Of a DNA stretch of 17,635 bases, positions 5,625 through 13,414 are shown piece by piece. The notes under the pieces are model-generated. The model worked only from the letters and a program-made list of their open reading frames with translations, had not been told where the DNA came from and searched no databases. The stretch covers positions 1 to 17,635 of the forward strand of contig JAYUHK010000103.1 in NCBI GenBank assembly GCA_043767025.1, written 5' to 3'. The stretch's first letter is position 1. Each line of letters opens with the position of its first letter. The stretch comes from JAYUHK01 sp043767025. GTDB lineage: Bacteria > Bacteroidota > Bacteroidia > Chitinophagales > Saprospiraceae. A program made the position numbers and the translations under genes.

Positions 5625-8600
5625 AAATCAAAAACCATCTTTTGTGTCCCAAACGGGTTCAAAGCGTTCAGATTGAGTAAAAAAGTGATTCGCTGGGAAT
5701 ATTTTTCACGAGATTGAAGGTTCAGATTGGTGTCAATTTCTTTGCTGTTGAGCAAGGGAAAATAAATTTCAAGCACATCGCGAATCGGCGTAAAAGCAAT
5801 ACCCCCCGAATACAGCAACTGCGGCGACCCATTCAAAGCGGGAGATACGGCGGCATCAAAGTAGGCACGCACAGGAAAAGGAAGCGGTAAAGTCACCGCC
5901 GCGCCTGCGCCCGTCATCCACTCCGCACTGCTTCCGATGTTGCTCAACGTCTTCAAATTCGCATCGCGCTGAAAAATTTGCTGCGACCACAAGCCAGTTC
6001 TGTCGCTCCGTCCCAACAAAGATTCCTCAAAAAGATAGTCCGTTTGGTAGAGCGGAGTGCTGCCGTTTCCTTTGCCGCTCAAAGTAAAATTCACGTTGGG
6101 TCTCGTAAAACCCACTCCAAGCGGCGGCAATATACCTGCAAAAGCGTGGAAAGAAACTACCAAGCGGCTCGCCTTCTCGAATATTTTGGGCGTGCCACGC
6201 ATCGCCTCTCCCAACACAAAATCCTGCTTCCAGTCAGCCGTCAATCGAGAAAATTGTTTGCTAAACTGTGCCGTCAGCTTCACCACTGCGGGATTCAAAA
6301 CAAAGCGATTGGTAAAAGTATATTGAAATTCGTGGACATTGTGTCGGCTCGATTCGATGTGGTATTTCAAGTCCGCGAAGCTATCTCCCACGCCATAGTT
6401 TTGCTCCACGCCTACAAAACGGTAGCCGAATTGGTGCCGAAATGAACTGTTCAGACTCGCGCGGAGGGTCGAAGAAACGCCAAATTGAGCCCTCGTATAT
6501 CGGTCATAAAATTTGTAATCCTTGTCATAATTGTAAGAAAAATCTGTGGAACGAAAATTAAAATTCAACTGCTCAATCAGCTTATTGCGAAGCGGAAGAG
6601 TCATATTTGTACCAAAAGTTCCATTCCATGTTTTAGATTTGAAAGAATACATCGGTGCTGCAAAGAACTGCGCATTTTTATTGAGCAAAAAACCGTTGTT
6701 GATAAGTGCGCCGACCGAAACGCCGTCGTATTGATTCCACGAAACTATCGGATTGACATTAAAGTTTATTTTATTAACTTCTTCTTTGAACGAAAAGAAT
6801 TTTATTCCGTAAGTAATTGAATTTTTAAATAATCCTTTGGTGCGCGCAATATTATTTTGTCGGAACAACTCTGGCGAAACGTAGGCTGCGTCTAAAATAA
6901 AACGGTCGTAGTCACCCTTCGGGAAAATTATTTTTTGCTCGGATTTTCCAAAGCCATCGTACCATTTTTCGGCAACGATTTTCCCATCTTTTTCGGCAGA
7001 AATAGAAAACGGAGTACCCAAAATCCCCCGATTGACGACCTCCAATTCCGACTCGCCCGAAGGCAACTTTTGCTGAAAACTCAACGAATAGTCTTGCTTC
7101 TCGGAACCCGCTATCATATCATTAAAAAACCAATCTAATTTTTTGTTCAACCGTTTTTCGAGCAGTTGCTGCAAGTCTTGTGGCTGCGGGTGCTTGAATT
7201 TCCAATTTGCATAAAAATCTTTAATCGCCGCATCAAAAGCTGCACGACCAGCTTGTTTTTCCATCAATCGAAAGCCTATTGCAGGCTTCGAAAACGCCCC
7301 AACCTGATGGTGTTCTTGGTCAATATAGTCGCCAGTCCGCGTCGAAGGAGCTTGGTCATAATCACTTGTAGCTTGCTCAATATAAGCTAACTCGTTGTCT
7401 TTCAGCAAGGTATCTTTTGTGATGCTTTTGCTCATAATTCGATTGGCTGCGGGCTGATGCAGCTCACTGTACCGATTGTCGAAGTAAGTATTCAGCCCTT
7501 CGTCTATCCAGCCGTGTTCGTGTTGATTGTTGGCGATGACCCCTGCGAACCAGTTGTGACCGATGCCGTGAGCGATAAGTTTCTCCAACTTTACGGTGTC
7601 CGTTTCGTTTTCTACCGAAGTTAGCATCTCAAAACCCGACACGCCGCGCTCGTCGCCGTTGTTGCCGACTACCGAAATTTGTGACTGCGAATATTCTGCA
7701 ACCGCTTCCGAATAAAATTTTATAGCTTTTGAAATAATCGGAATAGAATTTTTCCAACTTTTTTGCTGCGAAGGCAGATAAAAAGCGTTTGCTGTAACTA
7801 TTTTGCCCGAAGCCAAACGTACTTTTTGGGACTGCAGCAAATACCTTTTGTCGGCATACCAGACGAAATCGTGAATCTGATTGGCTTGATAGTTAATCGT
7901 TTTCAGCGTCTTTTCGGACGGCGGCAAATCATTCTTTTTGTTCCTCAAATCATTGATAGTCAGCGATTTATTCTTCAAAAAAATCTGTTCGCTTTCCGTC
8001 ATCAAATCACCGGAAGCAGCCACCACATAATTGGACGGCAAGGTAAGAGCGACCTCAAAATTTCCAAACTCGGAGTATCTTCCGTTCAAATAACTCATCG
8101 GATACAAGTTCCAACCCGACGCATCATAGACAGCGGGTTGAGGATACCAAGAAGTCATTTGGAACGTTTGGGCGTTGTCACTTTTTACGTTTTCGTAGCG
8201 CGGCAGTTGTATCTCAAAGGCAACGTTTAGCTGCATTTTTTCGCCCGATAGCAACGGTTTTGCTAACGTAACTTTCACGACATCGGGCTTTTGAGGTTCA
8301 GAATATGCAGGCAATATATTTCCGCCAGCATCTGCGAACTGAATGTTTCGATAACTTCCGAGATTTTCTTCTTTTGCAAAATATAATCTTGTGTCGCCGT
8401 GTTGAAGTTTTTCTCGTGCCAGCGTCGTGTTGTTGTTGTCGCTGTGCGCATTTGCCCACAAATGAAACCAAATAAATGGCAATGCGTCTGGAGAATTATT
8501 GACATATTCCAGCGTCATATTGCCTTTAAGTCTGAATTTTTCGTCGTCCAACGAAACATTAATTTTATAATTGGTTTCTTGTTGAAAATATTTTTTATTT

Positions 8601-8659
8601 TGTGCAAAAAATGTCGTACAAAATAAATTAAGTGCGAAAAAGAGAATTGCTTTGTACAT
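5621..8659 (-). CDS. M1-peptidase-like protein fused to outer-membrane barrel; catalytic residues lost
   Basis: This 1012-aa protein has a signal peptide (MYKAILFFALNLFCTTFFA, then QNKK), an N-terminal beta domain and an M1 gluzincin domain to about residue 530. A long C-terminal part rich in alternating beta strands (about 610-1012) ends in MVFDF, the aromatic end of outer-membrane barrels. The M1 zinc signature HExxH-x18-E reads HGIGHNWF (364-371) with Glu387 in WIDEGLNTYF: both His and the third ligand are present, but the catalytic Glu is Gly365. The catalytic Tyr (YxK motif, Y383 in LTA4 hydrolase) aligns with Phe456 in AFSKPA. The GxMEN-type strand is present as GFEML (about 342). M1-barrel fusions occur in Bacteroidota. 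This one is probably a surface binding protein or pseudopeptidase rather than an aminopeptidase (inference). Confidence 0.85.
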   Translation of the reverse strand: MYKAILFFALNLFCTTFFAQNKKYFQQETNYKINVSLDDEKFRLKGNMTLEYVNNSPDALPFIWFHLWANAHSDNNNTTLAREKLQHGDTRLYFAKEENLGSYRNIQFADAGGNILPAYSEPQKPDVVKVTLAKPLLSGEKMQLNVAFEIQLPRYENVKSDNAQTFQMTSWYPQPAVYDASGWNLYPMSYLNGRYSEFGNFEVALTLPSNYVVAASGDLMTESEQIFLKNKSLTINDLRNKKNDLPPSEKTLKTINYQANQIHDFVWYADKRYLLQSQKVRLASGKIVTANAFYLPSQQKSWKNSIPIISKAIKFYSEAVAEYSQSQISVVGNNGDERGVSGFEMLTSVENETDTVKLEKLIAHGIGHNWFAGVIANNQHEHGWIDEGLNTYFDNRYSELHQPAANRIMSKSITKDTLLKDNELAYIEQATSDYDQAPSTRTGDYIDQEHHQVGAFSKPAIGFRLMEKQAGRAAFDAAIKDFYANWKFKHPQPQDLQQLLEKRLNKKLDWFFNDMIAGSEKQDYSLSFQQKLPSGESELEVVNRGILGTPFSISAEKDGKIVAEKWYDGFGKSEQKIIFPKGDYDRFILDAAYVSPELFRQNNIARTKGLFKNSITYGIKFFSFKEEVNKINFNVNPIVSWNQYDGVSVGALINNGFLLNKNAQFFAAPMYSFKSKTWNGTFGTNMTLPLRNKLIEQLNFNFRSTDFSYNYDKDYKFYDRYTRAQFGVSSTLRASLNSSFRHQFGYRFVGVEQNYGVGDSFADLKYHIESSRHNVHEFQYTFTNRFVLNPAVVKLTAQFSKQFSRLTADWKQDFVLGEAMRGTPKIFEKASRLVVSFHAFAGILPPLGVGFTRPNVNFTLSGKGNGSTPLYQTDYLFEESLLGRSDRTGLWSQQIFQRDANLKTLSNIGSSAEWMTGAGAAVTLPLPFPVRAYFDAAVSPALNGSPQLLYSGGIAFTPIRDVLEIYFPLLNSKEIDTNLNLQSREKYSQRITFLLNLNALNPFGTQKMVFDF

Positions 8660-8673
8660 AATGAGAATTTTTT

Positions 8674-8836
8674 AGGAATGAAGAAAAAATAAAGTACTCA
8701 AATTTTTTGCAATCAATTCAATCAATAACAAGGCATTTTTGAGGCGCAACGCGGGGCGTTGTAACGAAAAAATAACGCAGTGATTGTTTGTAATTGAGCA
8801 GAAAAAATACGTAGTTTATTTTAGACACATTCTTTA
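8674..8836. repeat. 163-bp palindromic repeat B, copy 2
   Basis: It has the same length and ends as 2434-2596. Helices include CAACGC/GCGTTG (8747-8752 with 8756-8761), ATTTTT/AAAAAT (8735-8740 with 8768-8773), CAATCA/TGATTG (8719-8724 with 8781-8786), CAATT/AATTG (8714-8718 with 8792-8796) and ATTTTTT/AAAAAAT (8702-8708 with 8802-8808). It lies immediately upstream of the M1-like gene, so it is either in that gene's leader or overlaps its promoter. Confidence 0.8.
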
Positions 8837-9024
8837 GTTATTAATTTTTAATTTTCGGTTTTTAATTTAAAAAAGATCAATGATTTATGTCACACAAATA
8901 GCATTTATTGAAGGGCAAAAGTCGGAGGCTGATACAAGTTGAGAAAATAATAAATAAAATTTCAGTAATTGCTTAGAACAAATATACTATATTTTTGGTA
9001 TCTATTGTAAAAAAATATTAAAAA
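8837..9024. other. divergent intergenic remainder
   Basis: Together with the repeat at 8674-8836, this stretch forms the 365-bp gene-free region between the divergent M1-like and lipoprotein genes. Apart from the promoter candidate at 8968-8997 I see only AT-rich sequence with no ORF or hairpin of note. Confidence 0.5.
8968..8997 (+). promoter_or_regulatory. candidate promoter of the 253-aa lipoprotein gene
   Basis: ATTG (8968-8971) and TATTTTTG (8990-8997) are separated by 18 bases, close to the Bacteroidota TTTG/TAnnTTTG arrangement. The predicted start of transcription is about 20 bases before the TTG start codon. Confidence 0.45.
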
Positions 9025-9786
9025 TTGTCTAAAATAATAAAAATAAATTTTTTTGCTGCTTATGCTGCGATTTTTTTGCTGGCTTGCGTGCCACAAAAAG
9101 CGATAAAAAAAGCGAGCGACAGCGAGCAAATCACTCTCAATGCGTCCAAAAATAAGTTGCTCATAGAAGCCGACTCTTTTCTGTCCGACGCATCTTTTGA
9201 AATAGAAACGTCGGATAAAATCGCGTTGGTGGATAGCTGGTATTCCTGTGATTTTAGAGGTGAATCGCCCGCCGATGTGCAGCCCGGAAATTTTGGCGTG
9301 ACTCAAAAAGCGTTCAAAGGAAAAAAATGTATCGGAATGGTGACTCGCTCTACGGGGACTTACGAGGCTATTTGCAGCCGACTTTTGAAGCCTTTGCGTC
9401 CCGATTCTGTATATCAGTTTGAGGTGTATGCTTGTCTTTCGCCAAAATATGAAAGCGGCGTGCGACCTTTGAAGTTGAAAAAGAAAGGTGAAATCGAGCA
9501 GCAAAATACTCAACTTTATTCATTTGCGAAGCCAGTAGTGCTGCAAGTTTGGGGCTGCGGCGCTATGTGCGACCCTGCCGAACTGTTGGGTGTCACGCCT
9601 GCGGTAGCAAATTTTGTGTGGCAACTGTACCAAATAAAAATTCGTCCACAAATAAAATACAAATATATTATGCTACAAGCCTACTATGATTACAAGGAAA
9701 ATGCCGTGCCTTACAACGGGCATATTTTGATAGACGCGCTTTCGCTCAAAACAGACGATAAAAAGATTTTTGAGTTAAAAAACTAA
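9025..9786 (+). CDS. lipoprotein with NPSFE-type domain, paralogue of the next gene
   Basis: This 253-aa predicted lipoprotein has the signal MSKIIKINFFAAYAAIFLLAC, with a lipobox and lipid-modified Cys21. The start is TTG at 9025: a TAA lies two codons upstream and the next in-frame Met is after residue 100. The mature part matches the N-terminal domain of the next gene, with paired landmarks ASFE, WYSCD, PADVQP, GMVTRS, LQVWGCGAMC, ELLGVTP, MLQAYYDY and PYNGHILIDALS. The pattern resembles the NPSFE beta-sandwich domains of Bacteroidota surface proteins (inference; possibly carbohydrate-binding). Extra Cys residues near 77, 99, 112 and 182-187 could form disulfides in the periplasm. No enzyme motif is seen. 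Unlike its neighbour it has no OmpA anchor and instead uses a lipid anchor. Confidence 0.8.
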   Translation: MSKIIKINFFAAYAAIFLLACVPQKAIKKASDSEQITLNASKNKLLIEADSFLSDASFEIETSDKIALVDSWYSCDFRGESPADVQPGNFGVTQKAFKGKKCIGMVTRSTGTYEAICSRLLKPLRPDSVYQFEVYACLSPKYESGVRPLKLKKKGEIEQQNTQLYSFAKPVVLQVWGCGAMCDPAELLGVTPAVANFVWQLYQIKIRPQIKYKYIMLQAYYDYKENAVPYNGHILIDALSLKTDDKKIFELKN

Positions 9787-9927
9787 ACTTTTTTTGAAAT
9801 AAATCGTACATAAGTTTCGTTTAATGATATGGTGCAACGCTGATTTTTTTAACAAAAAAACACCTTTTTTAAGTCGAAATTCAAGTTTTATTATTTTTAT
9901 AACCAACTGAATATCAATCGCTCGTGC

Positions 9928-9945
9928 GACTAAAAACTAAAAACC
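9928..9945 (-). repeat. TTTTTAGT repeat, inverted copy
   Basis: GACTAAAAACTAAAAACC is the reverse complement of the unit at 4613-4628 and lies in the 192-bp gap between the two paralogues. That gap shows no clear promoter or terminator. Confidence 0.45.
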
Positions 9946-9978
9946 ATTCAATTTAATGTTTTAGTGTCTTTTAAATCC

Positions 9979-11187
9979 ATGAATCAAGTCAAATTAATTT
10001 TTTCAATCCTTCTTTGCTGCAATATTTCTTCCTTTGCGCAGCAAAAAACAAAGATAGACGAGCCACCAATCAAACTCGTCAATCCATCTTTTGAGGACGT
10101 GCCGTCCATCGGAAACGGCGTGCGCGGCTGGTACACTTGCGGAGCGGTAGAAGAAACGCCGCCCGATGTGCATCCACAATCCGACCCCAATCAGGCGTTT
10201 CGGGTGTCACAAAAACCATACAACGGAAACAGCTATTTGGGTATGGTGGTGCGCTCCAACGACTCGTGGGAGTCCGTCGGGCAGCAGTTGAGCAAAGCAC
10301 TCGAAAAAGGAAAATGCTACGCCTTTGCCATTCACTTGTGCCGCTCCGACAACTACGAAAGTAAAATTCGCGGCAGCGAAAAAATGGAAAATTTTACGAC
10401 TCCAGCGCGCTTGCGCATCTGGGGCGGCTCTGGTTTTTGTAGCAAAAAAGAACTTTTGGGCGAAACTTCTCTCGTCACCAACACTCGCTGGATTGAGTAC
10501 GCTTTTGAGTTCAACCCGAAGCAAAACCACGAATTTATACTACTCGAAGCGTTTTACAATACGCCTACTTTGTTTCCGTACAACGGAAATCTGTTGCTCG
10601 ACAATGCGACCGACATCAAGCCTGTGCCGTGCGACGAAAGCAAAAAGCAGCCAGTAGCCGATGTGAGCAAGGAGGAGCGCAAGCCGATAGCGACCAAACC
10701 CACTCCGCCGCCAGTCAAGCCCGCACCAGCCAAACCAAAAGATACCGTCGTAGCCGACGTGACCGCGCCGACCAAGTTGGAGCAAAAAAAGGAGTCGAAA
10801 ATTTTGGCAGATTTGGACCGTAAAAAAATCAAAGAAGGCTCAATTATAAAGATTGATAGGTTATTTTTCAACGCCGACAGCTCGACTATCACAGTCGAAT
10901 CCTATCCAGTTTTGGAAGAAGTGTATAAATTTTTACTCGAAAATGCCAAAGTCGTCATCGAAATAGGCGGACACACGAACAATGTCCCAGCGGACGATTT
11001 TTGTGACGCACTCTCGAAAGACCGCGCCAAAGCAGTGGCGGATTTCTTGACGCAAAAAGGAATTTCGGACACTCGACTCATCTATAAAGGCTACGGAAAA
11101 CGCAAACCGATTGCCTCCAATCTTTCCACTTATGGACGAAAACAGAACCAGCGAGTCGAGATAAAAATATTGAGCGTCAATGGATAG
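9979..11187 (+). CDS. OmpA-family protein with N-terminal NPSFE-type domain
   Basis: This 402-aa exported protein has a signal peptide MNQVKLIFSILLCCNISSFA cleaved before QQK. Residues about 30-213 form the domain shared with the preceding lipoprotein (VNPSFEDVP, WYTCG, PPDVHP, GMVVRS, LRIWGGSGFC, ELLGETS, LLEAFY, PYNGNLLLDN). A Pro/Lys-rich linker follows (about 214-275), then an OmpA_C peptidoglycan-binding domain (about 280-402: IDRLFFNADSSTI, GGHTNN, LSKDRAKAVADFL, GYGKRKPIA, NQRVEIKIL). The Asp of HTD that contacts diaminopimelate is Asn334 here; the partner Arg349, 15 residues on, is kept. HTN variants do occur in Bacteroidota homologues as far as I recall. ATG 9979 is preferred over an in-frame GTG at 9964 because it gives a clean signal peptide. 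It probably displays its front domain from the cell wall. Confidence 0.88.
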   Translation: MNQVKLIFSILLCCNISSFAQQKTKIDEPPIKLVNPSFEDVPSIGNGVRGWYTCGAVEETPPDVHPQSDPNQAFRVSQKPYNGNSYLGMVVRSNDSWESVGQQLSKALEKGKCYAFAIHLCRSDNYESKIRGSEKMENFTTPARLRIWGGSGFCSKKELLGETSLVTNTRWIEYAFEFNPKQNHEFILLEAFYNTPTLFPYNGNLLLDNATDIKPVPCDESKKQPVADVSKEERKPIATKPTPPPVKPAPAKPKDTVVADVTAPTKLEQKKESKILADLDRKKIKEGSIIKIDRLFFNADSSTITVESYPVLEEVYKFLLENAKVVIEIGGHTNNVPADDFCDALSKDRAKAVADFLTQKGISDTRLIYKGYGKRKPIASNLSTYGRKQNQRVEIKILSVNG

Positions 11188-11190
11188 GAA

Positions 11191-11283
11191 GTTTTTAGTC
11201 GTAAGTTTTTAGTCGTGGGTGTCATGTCCTGATATAGCTTTACACAAACTACATCTTTAAATATGACTAAAAACTAAAAACTA
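11191..11283. repeat. inverted pair of TTTTTAGTC tandem units
   Basis: GTTTTTAGTC occurs twice in tandem (11191-11217), and its reverse complement GACTAAAAAC follows at 11265-11283. The inverted arrangement directly after a stop codon could form a long-loop hairpin. Confidence 0.45.
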
Positions 11284-11290
11284 TTAAAAT

Positions 11291-11450
11291 ACTTGTGCAT
11301 AATTACTTTCGTCTAAAAATCCTGAAGGGATTAAATGTTTATAAAAGAAAAATGCCCTATATCTGCGACCCCTTCGGGGTCGGACGCGATGTACCGTATA
11401 TTTTTCTATAAATGTTTGATGCATATTGCATCAGGTTTGTTCAAAACTGT
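11291..11450. repeat. dispersed hairpin repeat A, copy 2 (full, three hairpins)
   Basis: The first 56 bases match 2028-2083 with two differences. Three hairpins with 3-base loops follow each other: AATCCT-GAA-GGGATT (11318-11332), CGACCCC-TTC-GGGGTCG (11366-11382) and GATGCA-TAT-TGCATC (11418-11432). Their centres are about 50 bases apart. The arm after the first hairpin (AAATGTTTATAAAAGAAAAAT) and the reverse complement of the arm before the third (AAACATTTATAGAAAAAT) are similar, so the element is roughly symmetric about the middle hairpin. The right boundary is approximate. Confidence 0.75.
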
Positions 11451-11620
11451 TTTTTTAATTAGCCTAAATAAGTTGCCCGTAGCGAGTATTTGGTTAATGT
11501 CAACATCAAATATTATCCATTGTCCGACAGATAAAGCAGTCGGTTTTTAATGAAAAGTAAATATGTTCGGTTACTTAACTACCTATGAGTATTCATTTGC
11601 CGATTTTTTTTTGCTTGAAT

Positions 11621-13396
11621 TTATTTGGTTGCCGGTACGAACATCGGACCCGCCCAGCACGGAAAAGCGCGAGTGGACCAGATACCGTTTTTAAGCGTAG
11701 CATCTGCCCAGCAATATTCGTTGTCTTTCCGGTCATCGTTTTTTAATACGGGAACGTACCACATCACCAAATTATTTTCGCCCAAATCATCGGCTTTGGG
11801 TTCTATAAATTTTTCGGGACCTTGTCGATAATCCGTGTTGCAGCAAGGTCCGATGGTCACCAAATCGGATTCGCCTTCGTCCAAATCAGGGTGCGCCACA
11901 GTGACATACGTTAGCGCACGGTCGCCGCGCCCCTTGTCGCCAAACTGTCCATTGCCGGGCTGCACAAAGAAATTTCCAATCTGAAACTGGTAGCCTTCGG
12001 GCGTGTAGGGAGTCCGAACATCTTGCTGTTTCCAATTTTCTTGCGTCCAATTTTTCCAATTTGCGCCCGTCCATTCTGCGAAATGTTTTTGGTTGGGGGA
12101 CATAGCGATTCTCAAAACGGGGCGATAGGTGCCGTCATTTCCGCAGCCGCGCCCCAAACTCGCCACCGCACAACGAAATCTGCCGTCGTCATAAAACTCA
12201 TACCGTTGCTCATAATTGTAGTTGCAAGCGGCGGGCCAGCCTTCGCTGAAAAAACTTTGCGACAGCACAAAACCAACTTTTTTGTCGCCCTCTAATAAAT
12301 CCAAAATTTTTGGAGGCTCTATAGCAATTACCGCCGCAGTGCTAAAATACGGACACCCAATCGCGTCGCTGTACCCAAAACCATCGGTATTGGAGTAGCT
12401 AACGTGCCAATCTACGAGCTTTGCGTTCTGCACGACCGACTGCTCGCGAAAGCGCACGTCCGAAATGCGCAACCCATCGCTGCTGGTCAGCATATAGTTG
12501 AGCTGCCAGTTGTTGCGGGCGAGTGGCGTTTCTATTTTGCAAAAACATTCGGTCATTTTTTCATTCTGAATTTGGCGTTCTGTGACAGGCTTTACGGGGA
12601 TAGTATTCGTCCCAACATTCGTCCAGCGAATCCCGACGAGCCTAAAATCGGTCAAATCCACGATTGCCCAGAGTGCTTTTCCGCCTTTCACAAAAGTCGG
12701 AGCTACGCACAAATGCTTGGAGCGTTCACAGCGACTTCGGTTGAGTGCGGTTTTGGTATCGGGCATCAGCGCATCTTTGGCGTTGGGTTTGTACCCCAAG
12801 GCTTTCTGAACTTGCGGCGAGCTGGCTGCAATTTTTAATGCAATTTCTTTGAGATACAACGGAATATCTGGCTGCGTGTAAGGCGTATAATAGGTAGCAA
12901 CCAATTTATGTTCGGGCAAACTCACAATTCCTACGGTCGTCAAGTTGAGCGCGTAGTTATACATTTCGACTCGGTAACAGCCGCCTTTTCGGAAAGTAAT
13001 GGCAGTTTGAGCGGTAAAATCACTCATTCGAGCAGGATAAACGCCAAAAATTTCGTTGCGAGCGTTGATTTGAGTAGTATTTTCTTTCAGATATTTTTGA
13101 AAATTTGGGTGTTGGATAGCAATTTCTTGTGCTTCGACGCGCTCCGCTTCTTTGAGATCAAATAATAACAAAATAGGATTACTTTGTGACAGTGTTGATT
13201 CAAGTCGTTTAAAATAATTTCTTACTTCTGGAATCTGTAATGCAGCAGAATCTGGCGCGAAAAGCTCTCCAACATCTCCATAGCCGAGCGTGTCCCGCGA
13301 TGCGTGTGCGGCAAATTGGTTGGGATTTTGTGACGCAATTTTTGGGGCAAAAGAAGCGAGTAGATATAAGTTAAAGATAGCAAAAAGAGTGGTCAT
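11621..13396 (-). CDS. copper-amine-oxidase-like secreted protein lacking copper ligands
   Basis: This 591-aa protein has a short N-terminal hydrophobic signal (about 1-22). Its C-terminal half resembles the copper amine oxidase catalytic domain: WQLNYMLTSSDGLRISDVRF (297-316), FGYSDAIGCPYF (340-351), CNYNYEQRYEFYDDGRF (391-407) with an NYE triad (Tyr395) where the topaquinone NYD/E precursor would be, GTYRPVLRIAM (422-432), and LVMWYVPV...GPMFVP (543-588). The strand that carries the copper-binding HxH in active enzymes reads TYRP, and the late region has no His for the third ligand. It is therefore probably not a functional amine oxidase, but a related beta-sandwich protein of unknown role. 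Many Cys suggest a disulfide-rich exported fold. The gene starts 18 bp after the histidine kinase stop, so it is probably its operon partner. Family assignment is moderate and made by eye. Confidence 0.55.
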   Translation of the reverse strand: MTTLFAIFNLYLLASFAPKIASQNPNQFAAHASRDTLGYGDVGELFAPDSAALQIPEVRNYFKRLESTLSQSNPILLLFDLKEAERVEAQEIAIQHPNFQKYLKENTTQINARNEIFGVYPARMSDFTAQTAITFRKGGCYRVEMYNYALNLTTVGIVSLPEHKLVATYYTPYTQPDIPLYLKEIALKIAASSPQVQKALGYKPNAKDALMPDTKTALNRSRCERSKHLCVAPTFVKGGKALWAIVDLTDFRLVGIRWTNVGTNTIPVKPVTERQIQNEKMTECFCKIETPLARNNWQLNYMLTSSDGLRISDVRFREQSVVQNAKLVDWHVSYSNTDGFGYSDAIGCPYFSTAAVIAIEPPKILDLLEGDKKVGFVLSQSFFSEGWPAACNYNYEQRYEFYDDGRFRCAVASLGRGCGNDGTYRPVLRIAMSPNQKHFAEWTGANWKNWTQENWKQQDVRTPYTPEGYQFQIGNFFVQPGNGQFGDKGRGDRALTYVTVAHPDLDEGESDLVTIGPCCNTDYRQGPEKFIEPKADDLGENNLVMWYVPVLKNDDRKDNEYCWADATLKNGIWSTRAFPCWAGPMFVPATK

Positions 13397-13414
13397 ATCG
13401 GATTGGAAATCAGT

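Larger units (their letters stand above)
11188..11620. other. gene-free convergent region with repeats
   Basis: These 433 bases lie between convergent genes. They contain TTTTTAGTC units arranged as an inverted pair (11191-11200 with 11265-11274), which may act as a weak terminator for the OmpA gene, and the full repeat A (11291-11450). A 71-codon ORF at 11335-11550 runs through the repeat and is not believed. Confidence 0.55.

Noticed and set aside
11335..11550. 71-codon plus-strand ORF after the OmpA gene
   Set aside because: It lies inside the three-hairpin repeat and has no recognisable protein features.
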